A stretch of 64,000 nt of DNA. It comes from Bacteroides sp. CAG:545 (lineage in GTDB: Bacteria; Bacteroidota; Bacteroidia; Bacteroidales; UBA932). The stretch is from the NCBI GenBank assembly GCA_000432515.1, contig HF996056.1, positions 11,013-75,012 of the forward strand, written 5' to 3'. Positions within the stretch are counted from its first letter, which is position 1. Each line of letters starts with the position of its first letter. Below are positions 25,355 through 35,276 of the stretch, in pieces. The notes beneath the pieces were generated by a model. The model was not told the DNA's origin. It saw only the letters and a list, made by a program, of their open reading frames with translations, and made no database searches. Made by a program: the position numbers and the translations under genes.

Positions 25355-25972
25355 ATGGCAATTAAATTCCAGTACAACAAGACTTCTCTGAACAACCTCG
25401 GCAAGCAGCTGAAGATGCGTCAGAAGGCTCTTCCTACTCTTCAGAACAAGGAATCAGCCCTGCGCCTCGAGGTCCGCAAGGCCAAGGAACGTTCGGAAGA
25501 ACTTGTTGAGGAACTGAATGCCTCAATGCAGAAATACGACTATCTGGCGGCACTGTGGAATGAGTTCCAGCCTGACCTGATTTCCATAACGGATGTCGAT
25601 CTGGTCACTGTGAAGCTCGCCGGTGTGAAAACTCCGGAGCTGAAGGATATCCATTATGAGATACATCCTTTCAATGCCTTTGTGAAGCCGGCCTGGTATG
25701 CCGACGGAGTCTCCATCCTGAAGGAGCTTACCCGTCTGGGCATCGAATCGGAAGTGTATCAGGAAAAGAGCCGTATTCTGGATTACCAGAGGAAGAAGAC
25801 CACTCAGAAGGTGAACCTGTATGAGAAGGTCCAGATTCCCGGGTATCAGGAGGCTATCAGAAAAATCAAGAGATATATGGAGGATGAGGAGAACCTGAGC
25901 AAGGCTTCATCCAAGATTGTCAAGAGCCGTCACGAAGAGGAAGAAGCTATGGAGGAGCTGCAGAATGATTAG
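25355..25972 (+). CDS. atpD: V-type ATPase subunit D
   Basis: The 205-residue protein is two long helices with a short middle domain: N-terminal KTSLNNLGKQLKMRQKALPT LQNKES and C-terminal KIKRYMEDEENLSKASSKIV. This is the central rotor shaft that turns inside A3B3. In other organisms D pairs with subunit F, which is not present in this operon. Its stop overlaps the start of subunit I by 8 bp. Confidence 0.94.
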   Translation: MAIKFQYNKTSLNNLGKQLKMRQKALPTLQNKESALRLEVRKAKERSEELVEELNASMQKYDYLAALWNEFQPDLISITDVDLVTVKLAGVKTPELKDIHYEIHPFNAFVKPAWYADGVSILKELTRLGIESEVYQEKSRILDYQRKKTTQKVNLYEKVQIPGYQEAIRKIKRYMEDEENLSKASSKIVKSRHEEEEAMEELQND

Positions 25973-27791
25973 TCCGATGACCAAATACTCCTTTATTCTG
26001 CTTTCCGGGCAGACTGAGGAATTCTTGTCGAAAATCCAGGATCTCGGAGTCATTGACATAACCCGTTCCGTCAAACCGGTGGACGAGAAGTCAGAGGCGC
26101 TCCTGAGTGAGGCAGATACCGTGAAGAAGGCTCTGGCTGTTCTGAACAGCTGTGACGCTGAACCGGAAAAGGGCTTCAGGTTCGACGGCGACCCTGTCGA
26201 GGCTGCGCTGAAGGCTCAGGCTGATGTGGAGGAACTCAAGAATGAGCTGTCTTCCGCAAAAAAGGAACTTTCTGCCCGCAAGCCGTGGGGGCAGTTCAGC
26301 ACTGAGGCCATCGGAAGATTGGAGGCTCAGGGACTGAAAATACGCTTCTACAGCTGCCAGAAGAAGAAGTTCGACCCCGCGTGGGCTGAAATCCAGCCGT
26401 TGCAGGTGGTCAGCGAGACGGATACGACCGTGTTCTTCGTGACTGTGGCTCCTGTTTCTGAAGAGTACAGCTTCCCGATCGAGCCTATGGCGGCTCCTGA
26501 GGGTTCTGTCAATGAAATGGAACTCACCATCAAGGATCTGGAGACGAAACTCTCTGAGCGGAAAAAGCTGCTCGGCAATCTGAAAGGCTGCATCGGAGAA
26601 CTCAGACAGCGTTACAATGAGAAACTTGGATCGCTTGACCTGTATCTGGCCGAGTCTGCTACAGAAATGGCGGCTGACAGTCATCTTGCCGTAGTTACCG
26701 GATTCGCTCCGACTGAGGATGACAAGAGGCTATGTGATGCGTTCGACGCTCTCGGAATATATTACATCCACGAGCCGGCTACCAAGGAGGACAATCCTCC
26801 TATCAAGCTGCACAACAACTGGTTCGCCAAGAATTTCGAGGTGCTGACCGGAATGTACGGCATGCCGGTTTATGATGAATTCGACCCGACGCCTGTGCTC
26901 GGTCCGTTCTTCATGCTGTTCTTTGCCATGTGTATGGGTGATGCCGGATACGGTATCGTGCTCATGCTCATTGCATTGTTCATGAAACTGAAGATGCAGG
27001 GCACGAGTCTGGGCAAGATGTACAGGCTTATCGGTTTCCTCGGCGGAATGACGTTCTTCGTGGGACTGTTCCTCGGGACATTCTTCGGAATGAGCATTCT
27101 CGAAGCATCCTGGACTCCGGAGTGGCTTAAGGCGCTCTGCGTGGACGGATGGTTCCCGGAAGGCAAGATAGCCGGATTCCCTGTCCAGATGGTGCTTGCC
27201 GTGGCTATCGGTGTGCTGCACATCTGTCTTGCCATGATCATCAAGACGGTTAACTACACCAAACGCTTCGGATTCAGCAAGACGGTTTCCACTTGGGGCT
27301 GGACCACTCTGATTGTGGGCGGCATCATCGTGATTGCTCTCGGTATGACGGAAGTCCTTTCCGAGGTCGCGTTCAAGTGGGTGATCATCGCTTTGGCGGC
27401 AGTCAGTTCATTGGCGATCTTCGTGTTCAATACTCCGGGGCGCAATCCGTTGGTGAACATCGGCTCAGGTCTCTGGGATACCTATAACATGGTTACCGGC
27501 CTTATGGGCGACGTACTCAGCTACATCCGTCTGTATGCGCTCGGTCTTGCCGGAGGTATGCTCGGCAATGCGTTCAACATCATGGGTACCATGATATTGG
27601 ATATCCCTGTACCCGGCGTGAACTGGGTGTTCTGCATCGTGATACTGATTTTCGGCCACGTGCTGAACCTCGCCATGTCCTGCCTGGGCGCATTCGTACA
27701 CCCGCTGCGTCTTACGTTCGTGGAGTACTTCAAGAATTCCGGTTATGAGGGTACCGGACTGAAATACAACCCTTTGACGAAAACAAAATAA
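25965..27791 (+). CDS. atpI: V-type ATPase subunit I (a subunit)
   Basis: The protein has 608 residues. The soluble N-terminal half (to ~residue 300) has two coiled-coil segments; the C-terminal half has seven or so membrane helices starting with FDPTPVLGPFFMLFFAMCMG DAGYG. The essential arginine of the ion half-channel is in SYIRLYALGLAGGML. It anchors the peripheral stalks and forms the ion path against the K ring. ATG 25965 has a GGAGG 9 bp upstream inside the D gene; ATG 25977 is a possible alternative. Confidence 0.95.
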   Translation: MISPMTKYSFILLSGQTEEFLSKIQDLGVIDITRSVKPVDEKSEALLSEADTVKKALAVLNSCDAEPEKGFRFDGDPVEAALKAQADVEELKNELSSAKKELSARKPWGQFSTEAIGRLEAQGLKIRFYSCQKKKFDPAWAEIQPLQVVSETDTTVFFVTVAPVSEEYSFPIEPMAAPEGSVNEMELTIKDLETKLSERKKLLGNLKGCIGELRQRYNEKLGSLDLYLAESATEMAADSHLAVVTGFAPTEDDKRLCDAFDALGIYYIHEPATKEDNPPIKLHNNWFAKNFEVLTGMYGMPVYDEFDPTPVLGPFFMLFFAMCMGDAGYGIVLMLIALFMKLKMQGTSLGKMYRLIGFLGGMTFFVGLFLGTFFGMSILEASWTPEWLKALCVDGWFPEGKIAGFPVQMVLAVAIGVLHICLAMIIKTVNYTKRFGFSKTVSTWGWTTLIVGGIIVIALGMTEVLSEVAFKWVIIALAAVSSLAIFVFNTPGRNPLVNIGSGLWDTYNMVTGLMGDVLSYIRLYALGLAGGMLGNAFNIMGTMILDIPVPGVNWVFCIVILIFGHVLNLAMSCLGAFVHPLRLTFVEYFKNSGYEGTGLKYNPLTKTK

Positions 27792-27813
27792 TGATAAACA
27801 ATAATTAAGAACT

Positions 27814-28248
27814 ATGAACGAAATTCTCGGTTATCTCGGTCTTGGCCTTATGCTCGGCCTTGCCGGTATCGGTTCCAGCTACGGAACCACCATCGCTGCC
27901 AATGCTGCAGAGGGCGCTCTCAAGAAGAATCCTGAGAAGTCATCCACTTACATGATTCTCTCCGCTCTTCCTGCAACACAGGGTCTCTACGGATTCGTAG
28001 GATTCCTCCTTTGGCTCGTTGTCTTCAAGCCGGACTTCACTGTTATGGGCCCAAAGCTCTTCGGAGTGGGTCTTGCAGTAGGTCTCGTATGTCTTTTCTC
28101 CGCTATCCGTCAGGGCCAGGTCTGCGCCAACGGTATCGTGGGTGAAAGTCAGGGCCACAGCGTCATGACAAATACTCTTATCTACGCTGCTCTTCCTGAG
28201 TTCTATGCCATCCTTGCCCTCGTAGGCTCCATCATGGCAGTGCTTTAG
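27814..28248 (+). CDS. atpK: V-type ATPase subunit K (proteolipid ring)
   Basis: The 144-residue protein has four membrane helices in two hairpins. The ion-binding carboxylate is in helix 4 (ALPEFYAILAL), whereas helix 2 has the neutral LPATQGLYGF. In the sodium-pumping Enterococcus hirae ring, the Na+ ligands are a Thr-Gln pair in helix 2, a Gln in helix 3 and the Glu in helix 4. Here ATQ in helix 2, RQGQ after helix 3 and PEF in helix 4 are consistent with that set. It is the last gene of the operon. Confidence 0.94.
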   Translation: MNEILGYLGLGLMLGLAGIGSSYGTTIAANAAEGALKKNPEKSSTYMILSALPATQGLYGFVGFLLWLVVFKPDFTVMGPKLFGVGLAVGLVCLFSAIRQGQVCANGIVGESQGHSVMTNTLIYAALPEFYAILALVGSIMAVL

Positions 28249-28272
28249 TAGGAGAGACGTTTCACCTGCAGG

Positions 28273-29397
28273 TCATTTCGTATAGAAACGGAATTCCGTG
28301 ACGGAATGATACTTCTGGCCCGGTCTCAGGACCGTGCTCGGAAAACGGGGTTGATTCGGGCTGTCGGGAAAGTGGATGGTCTCCATGAGCATTCCACCGA
28401 ATTTCTCGATCGGCCCGTATTTTCCTTTATATGTCCCGTCGAAACTTCTTCCGGTAAATGTGAGCAAAGCCGGCTCCGTAGTCCATGTCTGCATGCCGCG
28501 ACCGGACTTGCGTTCATAGAGATCTGCCGCTTTTCTCAATGTTCCGTCCCAATTCCTGACTGCCCAGCAGGCTGACATTCCTCTCATTATCCTGAGATGC
28601 TCGTCAGGCATGTCGATGCGGTAGTCCACCCGGTGCGGCTCCCTGAAATCGAAAGGACTGCCGTCCACGTGGCGCAGGATGTCGGGGCAGAATTGTGCAT
28701 TGTTCTGTATGCAAGTGTCAGCTTCTACCTGAAGCAGATGGTCCATGACGTATCCGCCTTCATTGCCCTTGAGGTTGAAATATGTGTGGTTGGAAAGATT
28801 GACTACTGTCGGTTTGTCCGTCGAGGCTTCATACTCGACACGCACTGTGTTGTCGTCTGTCAGCCAATAGGTTACATTTACATCCATGGTACCCGGAAAG
28901 CCTTGCTCGCCGTCCGGACTGACCCTGTGGAACCTTACTCCTGTGCGCCCTTCTTCCTTTACAGGCGTGGCATCCCAGATGAATCTGTCGAAACCCATTG
29001 TGCCGCCATGGCATTGGACCGGCTCTCCTCCCAATTCCTCATTGGCTACCAGTTCGTACCGGATACCGTCCAGAGTGAACGCTGCGTGGTTTATCCTGTT
29101 CCCGAACCTTCCGATGACAGGACCGATGAATCTGTCTTTCTTCTCGAAATTTTCAATGTCTCCGAAGCCGACGACCACATCGCCGTAATGACCTTTCCTG
29201 TCAGGCATCATGATGCTGACAATGCGGGCGCCATAATCGAGAAGCTGCATTGAAGCGCCTCTTCTGTTGGTTATGGTATATAATGTGGTGCTTTCTCCGG
29301 TGGATAGTTCACCGAATGGAAGGCTGGTGACCTTCGGCTGTTTTCCCTCAGCCGTTATGCAGACCAATATGGTCAAAAAGCTTAGAAGTCGTTTCAT
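28273..29397 (-). CDS. galM: Aldose 1-epimerase (galactose mutarotase), exported
   Basis: The 374-residue protein has a short signal peptide (MKRLLSFLTILVCITAEG) and the mutarotase fold: GRFGNRINHAAF, HGGTMGFDRFIWDA, the catalytic His in NLSNHTYFNL and the Glu in METIHFPDSPNQP. It interconverts alpha and beta anomers of aldoses, here probably in the periplasm. It is divergent from the PUL that begins at 29594, so it may be co-regulated and act on the sugars released there. It is convergent with the V-ATPase K gene with a 24-bp gap. Confidence 0.93.
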   Translation of the reverse strand: MKRLLSFLTILVCITAEGKQPKVTSLPFGELSTGESTTLYTITNRRGASMQLLDYGARIVSIMMPDRKGHYGDVVVGFGDIENFEKKDRFIGPVIGRFGNRINHAAFTLDGIRYELVANEELGGEPVQCHGGTMGFDRFIWDATPVKEEGRTGVRFHRVSPDGEQGFPGTMDVNVTYWLTDDNTVRVEYEASTDKPTVVNLSNHTYFNLKGNEGGYVMDHLLQVEADTCIQNNAQFCPDILRHVDGSPFDFREPHRVDYRIDMPDEHLRIMRGMSACWAVRNWDGTLRKAADLYERKSGRGMQTWTTEPALLTFTGRSFDGTYKGKYGPIEKFGGMLMETIHFPDSPNQPRFPSTVLRPGQKYHSVTEFRFYTK

Positions 29398-29464
29398 GTT
29401 ACTACTATGCGGTTAAATTCACACGGAGGCAAATATAATGCTTTTACATGAGTCCTGAGGGCGG

Positions 29465-29531
29465 TGGTTCGTTTTGTTGCATAAATTGGCGATATTTTTT
29501 CATGCCTTCAAACCATAATTCCGTTACTTTG
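29465..29531 (+). promoter_or_regulatory. Candidate HTCS operator and promoter, copy 1
   Basis: TGGTTCGTTTTGTT...AATTGGC (29465-29490) matches the segment upstream of susC at 35172-35197 in 21 of 26 positions. An ACTTTG -7 element (29526-29531) follows at exactly the same distance (61 bp from the motif start) as in the susC copy. It lies upstream of the fimbrillin-like lipoprotein gene. Confidence 0.7.
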
Positions 29532-29593
29532 CCGATGAGCCTGACGGATGACTGTCGGGTTGTAAAATGACACGGATAAACTAATAATGAAAT

Positions 29594-31147
29594 ATGAAGA
29601 AGAGTATTCTGTTATGTGCCGCGCTCGCGGCATTGACTGCATGCAACGGCAATTCTGACAACAACAAGTCTCTGGATTATGAGACGATTGATGTCAATTT
29701 TACTTTAAAATCCGATCTGGAGATTCCTGAAGGAACCGAGTTCGGAGTCGTAGCCTTGTGTGCACGTGACGGGCAGCAGGGCGTGAATATGGGAGAAAAG
29801 CCTGTTGCTTCATACAAAGTGTCAGGAACTGCAAGTCCTCAGAGGTTGGTCGCTTTGTCCGAGGAAGACAAGATTCAGGCCCGGGAGTCAGACCACGGTT
29901 TCTCTTTTTATGCAGTATCGCCTTATAAAAACAATGTAGATGTATCTGCAATGCAGGTGTCTCTCCCGGCCCGGCAGAATTATTCCGACGGAATCATCAG
30001 ATATCTTCCTATGCTGGCTGTGAAAAATGCAGTTTCCGTACTTCCTGATGTGGAATTCGATGTGAAGACTCCATTTTCTGTATTGAATCTTTCCGTGCCG
30101 GCTGACATCGTGGAAGAAGGTGTCCCTGCAACATTGAAATCATTGTCATTCAAACCTTCCGACGAGTCACTCTTCCAGGGGGCATTGTGCGGTGAGGGCA
30201 CGATGGATATCAAGAACGACAAATTTACATTGACATCAGGAAAAGGGAAGTCGGTAACATTGGATTTTCCTGAAGGAGGCCTCAAAATTGAAGCCACCGG
30301 TGCTGTGCTGCCGGTAGTCGTCTTGCCGTTTGAGAATCCTGCAGGCGGTTTCGACATCACATTTACCGACATCAATGGAAAACAATATACGACATCGTTC
30401 CTGAACCAGGATTCTGATGCCGGCAAGGTCGTAGCCTCAGGGGATATCGTCAATGTCAATGTGACGAGGTCTTCCGACGGTGTCGTTCCTGTTACATTCC
30501 CGGTCGTATTCCCTCTTGGTGTAGAAAACGGTGTCAAGAATTTTACTGCTGAGACTCAGCCGAAATGGGTAAGCACAGGTTATTGGTCATGTCCGTCCCA
30601 GCCTCAGGCATATTGCCAGTGGAACAAGGTTTCTGACCCGAGTGACAAGTATCAGCAGAAACTTGAGACAGTCAATAGCGGTAAGGTTTCATCTCCTGGT
30701 GTGAAAGGCGTCTGGACAGGCGACAACTTCGAGTTCGTCATTCCTGTCAAGCAATTCGCTGCCGGTACATCATTGACGGTCAAGTTCCCGATTTACGGAC
30801 GTCAGCAGCCTGTGTTCTGGAACATCAAGTATCTCGACGGAGAAGAATGGAAGATTGTGGACAAGCAGATGATTGTTTCCAATGACCCTAATTACAGTAT
30901 GGAATGTTCTTTCGCCATGAAGAGGGGCGGTATCGTGGTAGAAAAGACCATGAAGTTCGAAAATGCCGTCAAGAGCGGATTCATTCATGTCAAGGTGGAG
31001 TGTGCGGACGGAAGCATCCAGGCTTCAGCCGATGCGACGTTCACAAAACGTACAATGCCATATACGGACAGCAAGGGCTATGGCGCACCATTCTACCTGT
31101 ATTGTGCTGATTCCGGAGTGAACAGTGTATCATTTTCGATTGAATAA
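29594..31147 (+). CDS. Fimbrillin-like lipoprotein of the PUL
   Basis: The 517-residue protein has a lipoprotein signal (MKKSILLCAALAALTAC, Cys17) and is then rich in beta strands. The first ~290 residues resemble Mfa/FimA-type fimbrillin-like lipoproteins (EGTEFGVVALCARDG, FSFYAVSPYKNN, PVVVLPFENPAGGFDITFTD). The C-terminal ~210 residues form a second beta domain with WKIVDKQMIVSNDPNYSMEC and no known motif. It is probably a surface protein attached to the PUL complex, perhaps a glycan-binding protein. It is preceded by the motif shared with susC, so it is likely induced with it. The regulator gene follows after 34 bp. Confidence 0.7.
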   Translation: MKKSILLCAALAALTACNGNSDNNKSLDYETIDVNFTLKSDLEIPEGTEFGVVALCARDGQQGVNMGEKPVASYKVSGTASPQRLVALSEEDKIQARESDHGFSFYAVSPYKNNVDVSAMQVSLPARQNYSDGIIRYLPMLAVKNAVSVLPDVEFDVKTPFSVLNLSVPADIVEEGVPATLKSLSFKPSDESLFQGALCGEGTMDIKNDKFTLTSGKGKSVTLDFPEGGLKIEATGAVLPVVVLPFENPAGGFDITFTDINGKQYTTSFLNQDSDAGKVVASGDIVNVNVTRSSDGVVPVTFPVVFPLGVENGVKNFTAETQPKWVSTGYWSCPSQPQAYCQWNKVSDPSDKYQQKLETVNSGKVSSPGVKGVWTGDNFEFVIPVKQFAAGTSLTVKFPIYGRQQPVFWNIKYLDGEEWKIVDKQMIVSNDPNYSMECSFAMKRGGIVVEKTMKFENAVKSGFIHVKVECADGSIQASADATFTKRTMPYTDSKGYGAPFYLYCADSGVNSVSFSIE

Positions 31148-31181
31148 TATTATCTTTAGTCCCGGTTTAGTGCGCGTTTGA

Positions 31182-34100
31182 ATGCTGGAATCGGAATTCA
31201 TACGGTTTGTGAAAAGGGGCATAGTGATTTTATCCATGCTGGTGACGTTTTCTGCAGCTTCGGTTGCAGAAAACGTTGACTGGTGTTTTACGCATTTCAC
31301 GTCGGAGAATTGCGGATTGTCTTTCGATAACGTAAACGCCATTACCCAGGATTCCAACGGATTTGTCTGGGTGTCCACGGAAGATGGACTGAATCGCTTC
31401 GACGGCTCCGGATTCGTCGCTTATTATCGTGAACAACTGGGACTTAATACTGACTTCATAACCGCATTGTGTCCTGACAATGAGGGTAATGTGTGGATCG
31501 GGACTGATGCCGGCGCGACATTTTACAGCTATGCCGATGATTCTTTCCATCCGCTTGACAAGCTTAGTGACAACGGAGTGAACATTGACAACAAGGTCAC
31601 TCATATCTGTATTGACAAGAGTGGAATTGTATGGCTGTCGGTGAACGGGCGCGGACTTTTTTCGTATGACCGCGTGTCCGGTTCATTGAAGAACTATTTT
31701 TCCGACAAAGGGAAAAGCACATTGGTCTCCAATATCCGGTCGTTTCTCATCGACAGCGGCGGCGATTTCTGGTTTTCTCTTTATTTTGCCGATTTGTGGC
31801 ATTCCGACAGCACTCTGGAACATATAGAGAAAGTGAACCTGAAAGGGTGGAAAACCAATGATGACATAATGTCCATGGTCCAGAATCCCGTGGACAATAC
31901 GGTCTATCTCGCGGCATGGCAGAACGGACTTTGCCAGGCGGATTTGCGGACAGGAACTTTCACCACTTTGATATCTAACGATGAAGGGTTTAGACCGACT
32001 TATCTCAGTCTGGACAATGACAAGGGCGTGTGGCTGGCTGGCTACGACGAGCGGACTCTACCGCTATGACGCCGTTACCGGGGACGTGCGCAAATTTTCC
32101 CACAGCATTGACAACAGGTATTCATTGGCGGACGATAGCGTAAAAGCCGTTTATTGCGACCGTTCCAATGGGCTTTGGGTAGGAACCTTATCTTCCGGCA
32201 TCAATTGGTCCGCGGCGTTCCAACGTAATTTCAACCGCTATTATGAGGCTGACGGTGAATCACTTATGGGCGGATATATGGTGGATATGGATATTGACGG
32301 CACCGGAAAGCTATGGGCAGTATCCGAGAAAAATGGTCTTCTCTACATGGGATGTGACGGAATGCTTCATAATTGCAGATCGGCTGAGCTCCCGGAGTCA
32401 ATAATCTCCATCTGCAGTGACGGCGATTGGCTATGGCTTGGGTCATGGGCGGGAATATTCCGTTTTGATGTCAAGACGGGAAATGTGAAGTCTTACGGAA
32501 GGGGATTGAATACGGGATGGAAAGACAATAAAGTTCATAAGATATTCAAGACCTCATCTGGAGAAATTCTGGCAGGCACCACGCTGGGAATGATCAAATA
32601 CGACAAATCGAGTGACCATTTCCGCCCTTTGCCGATATTCAGCGGAATTTACGTCACCGATATGGCTGAAGCTTTGGACGGCACTCTTTGGGTCGCTTCC
32701 TACGCCGATGGAATATGCCGCTACAGCGTGAAAGAAGACCGGATGCTCAGCCATTATGATTACAAGGAAAGCGACAACCGGCATTTGCCTGCCGATAAGG
32801 TCATGTCTTTGTACATTGACCGCGACGGTGAACTTTGGGCCGGATCCTATGGCGGCGGATTGATGCTTTATGACAAGGAAAACGACAGATTCTCGACCTT
32901 CCGCAGCACGGAATTGAAAAACAACCGCATTGCGTATTCCATGATCCGTGATGAAGACGGAAGAATGTGGGTCGCTACCAGTAATGGATTGACCTCATTT
33001 TCAGTGCCTTTCAGCGAAGTCCGTTATTATACTGCGGATGACGGGCTGCTTGACGAGATCGTTGATGGCAATTCTGCGGTCCGGACTCCTGACGGCAATA
33101 TATGGTTCTCCTCCCACAACGGAATAGTCGGCTTCAATCCGCGCCTCTTCCATACGGACGGAAAAGTACCTCCTATAGTGCTGACAGGATTTTATGTCAA
33201 TGGAAAGAAGGTGAATCCCGGTATAAATGAGCCTATCAAGGTCAATGTCAATGAGGTGCGCAAGATGACATTGACTCACAAACAGAACAATTTCGGTTTC
33301 TCAATGGGCTTGTTGGGGTTCTCGTCTCCAGCGACCAATGCCCTGTATTACATGCTGGAGGGTTACGATGATGACTGGCACCGTCTGGATGGCGGTACGA
33401 CTTTTTCGTATCAGAATATTCCGGCGGGAAAGTATGTGCTGCGCATCAAAGGCATTGACGGGAATGGCATATGGAATGAGACGCATCATCCGCTGACTAT
33501 TACCGTGAAGGCAGTTTTTTACAAATCGACTGCAGCGTGTCTGATATATATCGTGCTGATAATCATATTGATGGCAGTGCTTGCCCATTATTCGTCAGAT
33601 TTGGCAGTGAAACGGGAACGTGCCATAGCTGAAAAGGCAAAGAGGGCCAGGGAGGAGGAATTGTTCCATGAAAAGATGGATTTCTTCACGAATATCATTC
33701 ATGAAATCAAGACGCCGCTCACATTGATCAAGACACCGCTTCAGAATATCTTGGCAACAGGTGGTATCAGCGGGGAAGTGAAAGAAGACTTGAATGTCAT
33801 CAGCAACAGTACGGATTACCTGGACAAGCTGGTTAAGGAACTTCTGGAATTTATCCGTATCGAGGAGCACGGCTGGGTGATGAACTGGCGTCGTGTGGAC
33901 ATCATTGAACGGATAGGCTTCCTGTACTGCAACTTCAAGGAAACGGCGCGTGGCAGAAACTTGAAGATGATATTTAAGCGTCCTGATAATGCGCTGATTA
34001 TCAACGCGGATGATGCTGCCCTGGTCAAGATATTGAACAACCTTCTTGCCAATGCCATGAAATACGCGGAGACATTCGTGACCATTGAAGTTGCTGATTC

Positions 34101-35160
34101 AGGCCATGGATATGTGACAGTGTCATTCAAAAACGACGGACCGAAGATTCCTGATGAACGGAAGGAAGAAATCTTCAAGCCGTTTATCCAGTATAGTGAC
34201 GAACATTCTCCATACTCACAGAGTTTCGGTATCGGCCTGCCGTTGGCCAGGACTCTGGCAGAACTGCATGGCGGTACATTGACCCTGGACAATGGTGACA
34301 TAACTGACTTTGTCCTGAGGCTTCCGAAGGGAGATGTCCAGGATGAACTTCAGACGCAGGATGGTCCGTCCGATGTCAGTCAGAACCTGGACGCGGATTC
34401 TACATTGTCAAAACTGCTGATAGTGGAGGACAATGCTGACTTGGCATCCTATATGGTGCGCAAGCTGGGCCATGAATTCAATGCCGTATCCGTACCGTCG
34501 GCTGAGCGTGCAATGTCGATGATTGCTGCCGGTAACGTGGATATGGTACTGTCCGACATCGCGTTGGAAGGGATGAGCGGCATTGAACTGTGCAGCAAAG
34601 TCACTTCTGATATTGCGACATCGCATATCCCGGTAGTCATGTTGTCGGCCCTGTCTTCTCCTGAAGTGAAAGTGAAATGCATGGAGGCCGGGGCCAGCCT
34701 TTACATTGAGAAACCTTTCAATCTGGAATATCTTGTCGAATCGCTGAAGGTCATTGCCCGCAAGCGTGAGTCATTGAGAGTAGCCCATCTTTCGGGTATC
34801 GCCGGGGATGACAAGGAAAAATTTGCGCTGACCGATTCTGATGCCGTATTCCTGCAGCGCATGGAGAAAGCTGTTACTGAAAATATCAGTGATACCGAAT
34901 TCGGTCCGGATGGACTGGCGGAAGCGGCATTGGTGAGCCGTTCCACCTTGCTCAGAAAAATGAAGAGCCTGCTCAATATGACGCCCAATGACTATATCAA
35001 GGTCAGACGTCTCAATGCTGCCGCTGCAATGATTGAAAACGGGGCTTCCCGAATCAATGATGTCTGCTACGCCGTCGGTTTCAACACGCCTTCATATTTC
35101 GCGAAATGCTTTAAGAAACAGTTCGGCGTGCTGCCGGCTGATTATATGAAAAAGAGCTGA
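31182..35160 (+). pseudogene. Hybrid two-component system regulator (HTCS), frameshifted
   Basis: Two frames, 31182-32069 and 31981-35160, together form one HTCS. The first gives a signal sequence and the start of the sensor propeller (VNAITQDSNGFVWVSTEDGL); the second gives the rest: more Reg_prop repeats, a Y_Y_Y domain, one membrane helix (~33530-33590), HisKA with FFTNIIHEIKTPLTLIKTPL, a GHKL ATPase (NNLLANAMKYA), a receiver (phospho-Asp in VLSDIALEG, Lys in IEKPF) and an AraC helix-turn-helix (INDVCYAVGFNTPSYFAKCF). The frames join if one GGCT is removed from GGCT x3 at 32032-32043, giving 1324 residues. As sequenced, the sensor is cut off from the kinase. This could be a phase-variable tract, a recent mutation or an assembly error. 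Confidence 0.92.
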
Positions 35161-35171
35161 TATTCCGGGCC

Positions 35172-35238
35172 TGGCTCATTTTGTTCTATTAATTGGCTCA
35201 ATTATTATATCGTTGGAAAACGTTTTTTCTGAACTTTG
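35172..35238 (+). promoter_or_regulatory. Candidate HTCS operator and susC promoter, copy 2
   Basis: TGGCTCATTTTGTT...AATTGGC (35172-35197) is the twin of the motif at 29465. ACTTTG at 35233-35238 is the -7 candidate at the identical 61-bp offset, followed in both copies by GC(C)GATG. The susC ATG is at 35277. Confidence 0.72.
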
Positions 35239-35276
35239 CGATGCGGGGAATTCCCGCAAAGCTAATAACCTGTTAT

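Noticed and set aside
31182..35160. Programmed ribosomal frameshift in the HTCS gene
   Set aside because: No slippery heptamer or downstream pseudoknot is visible at the junction, and a 4-bp repeat unit explains the shift better.
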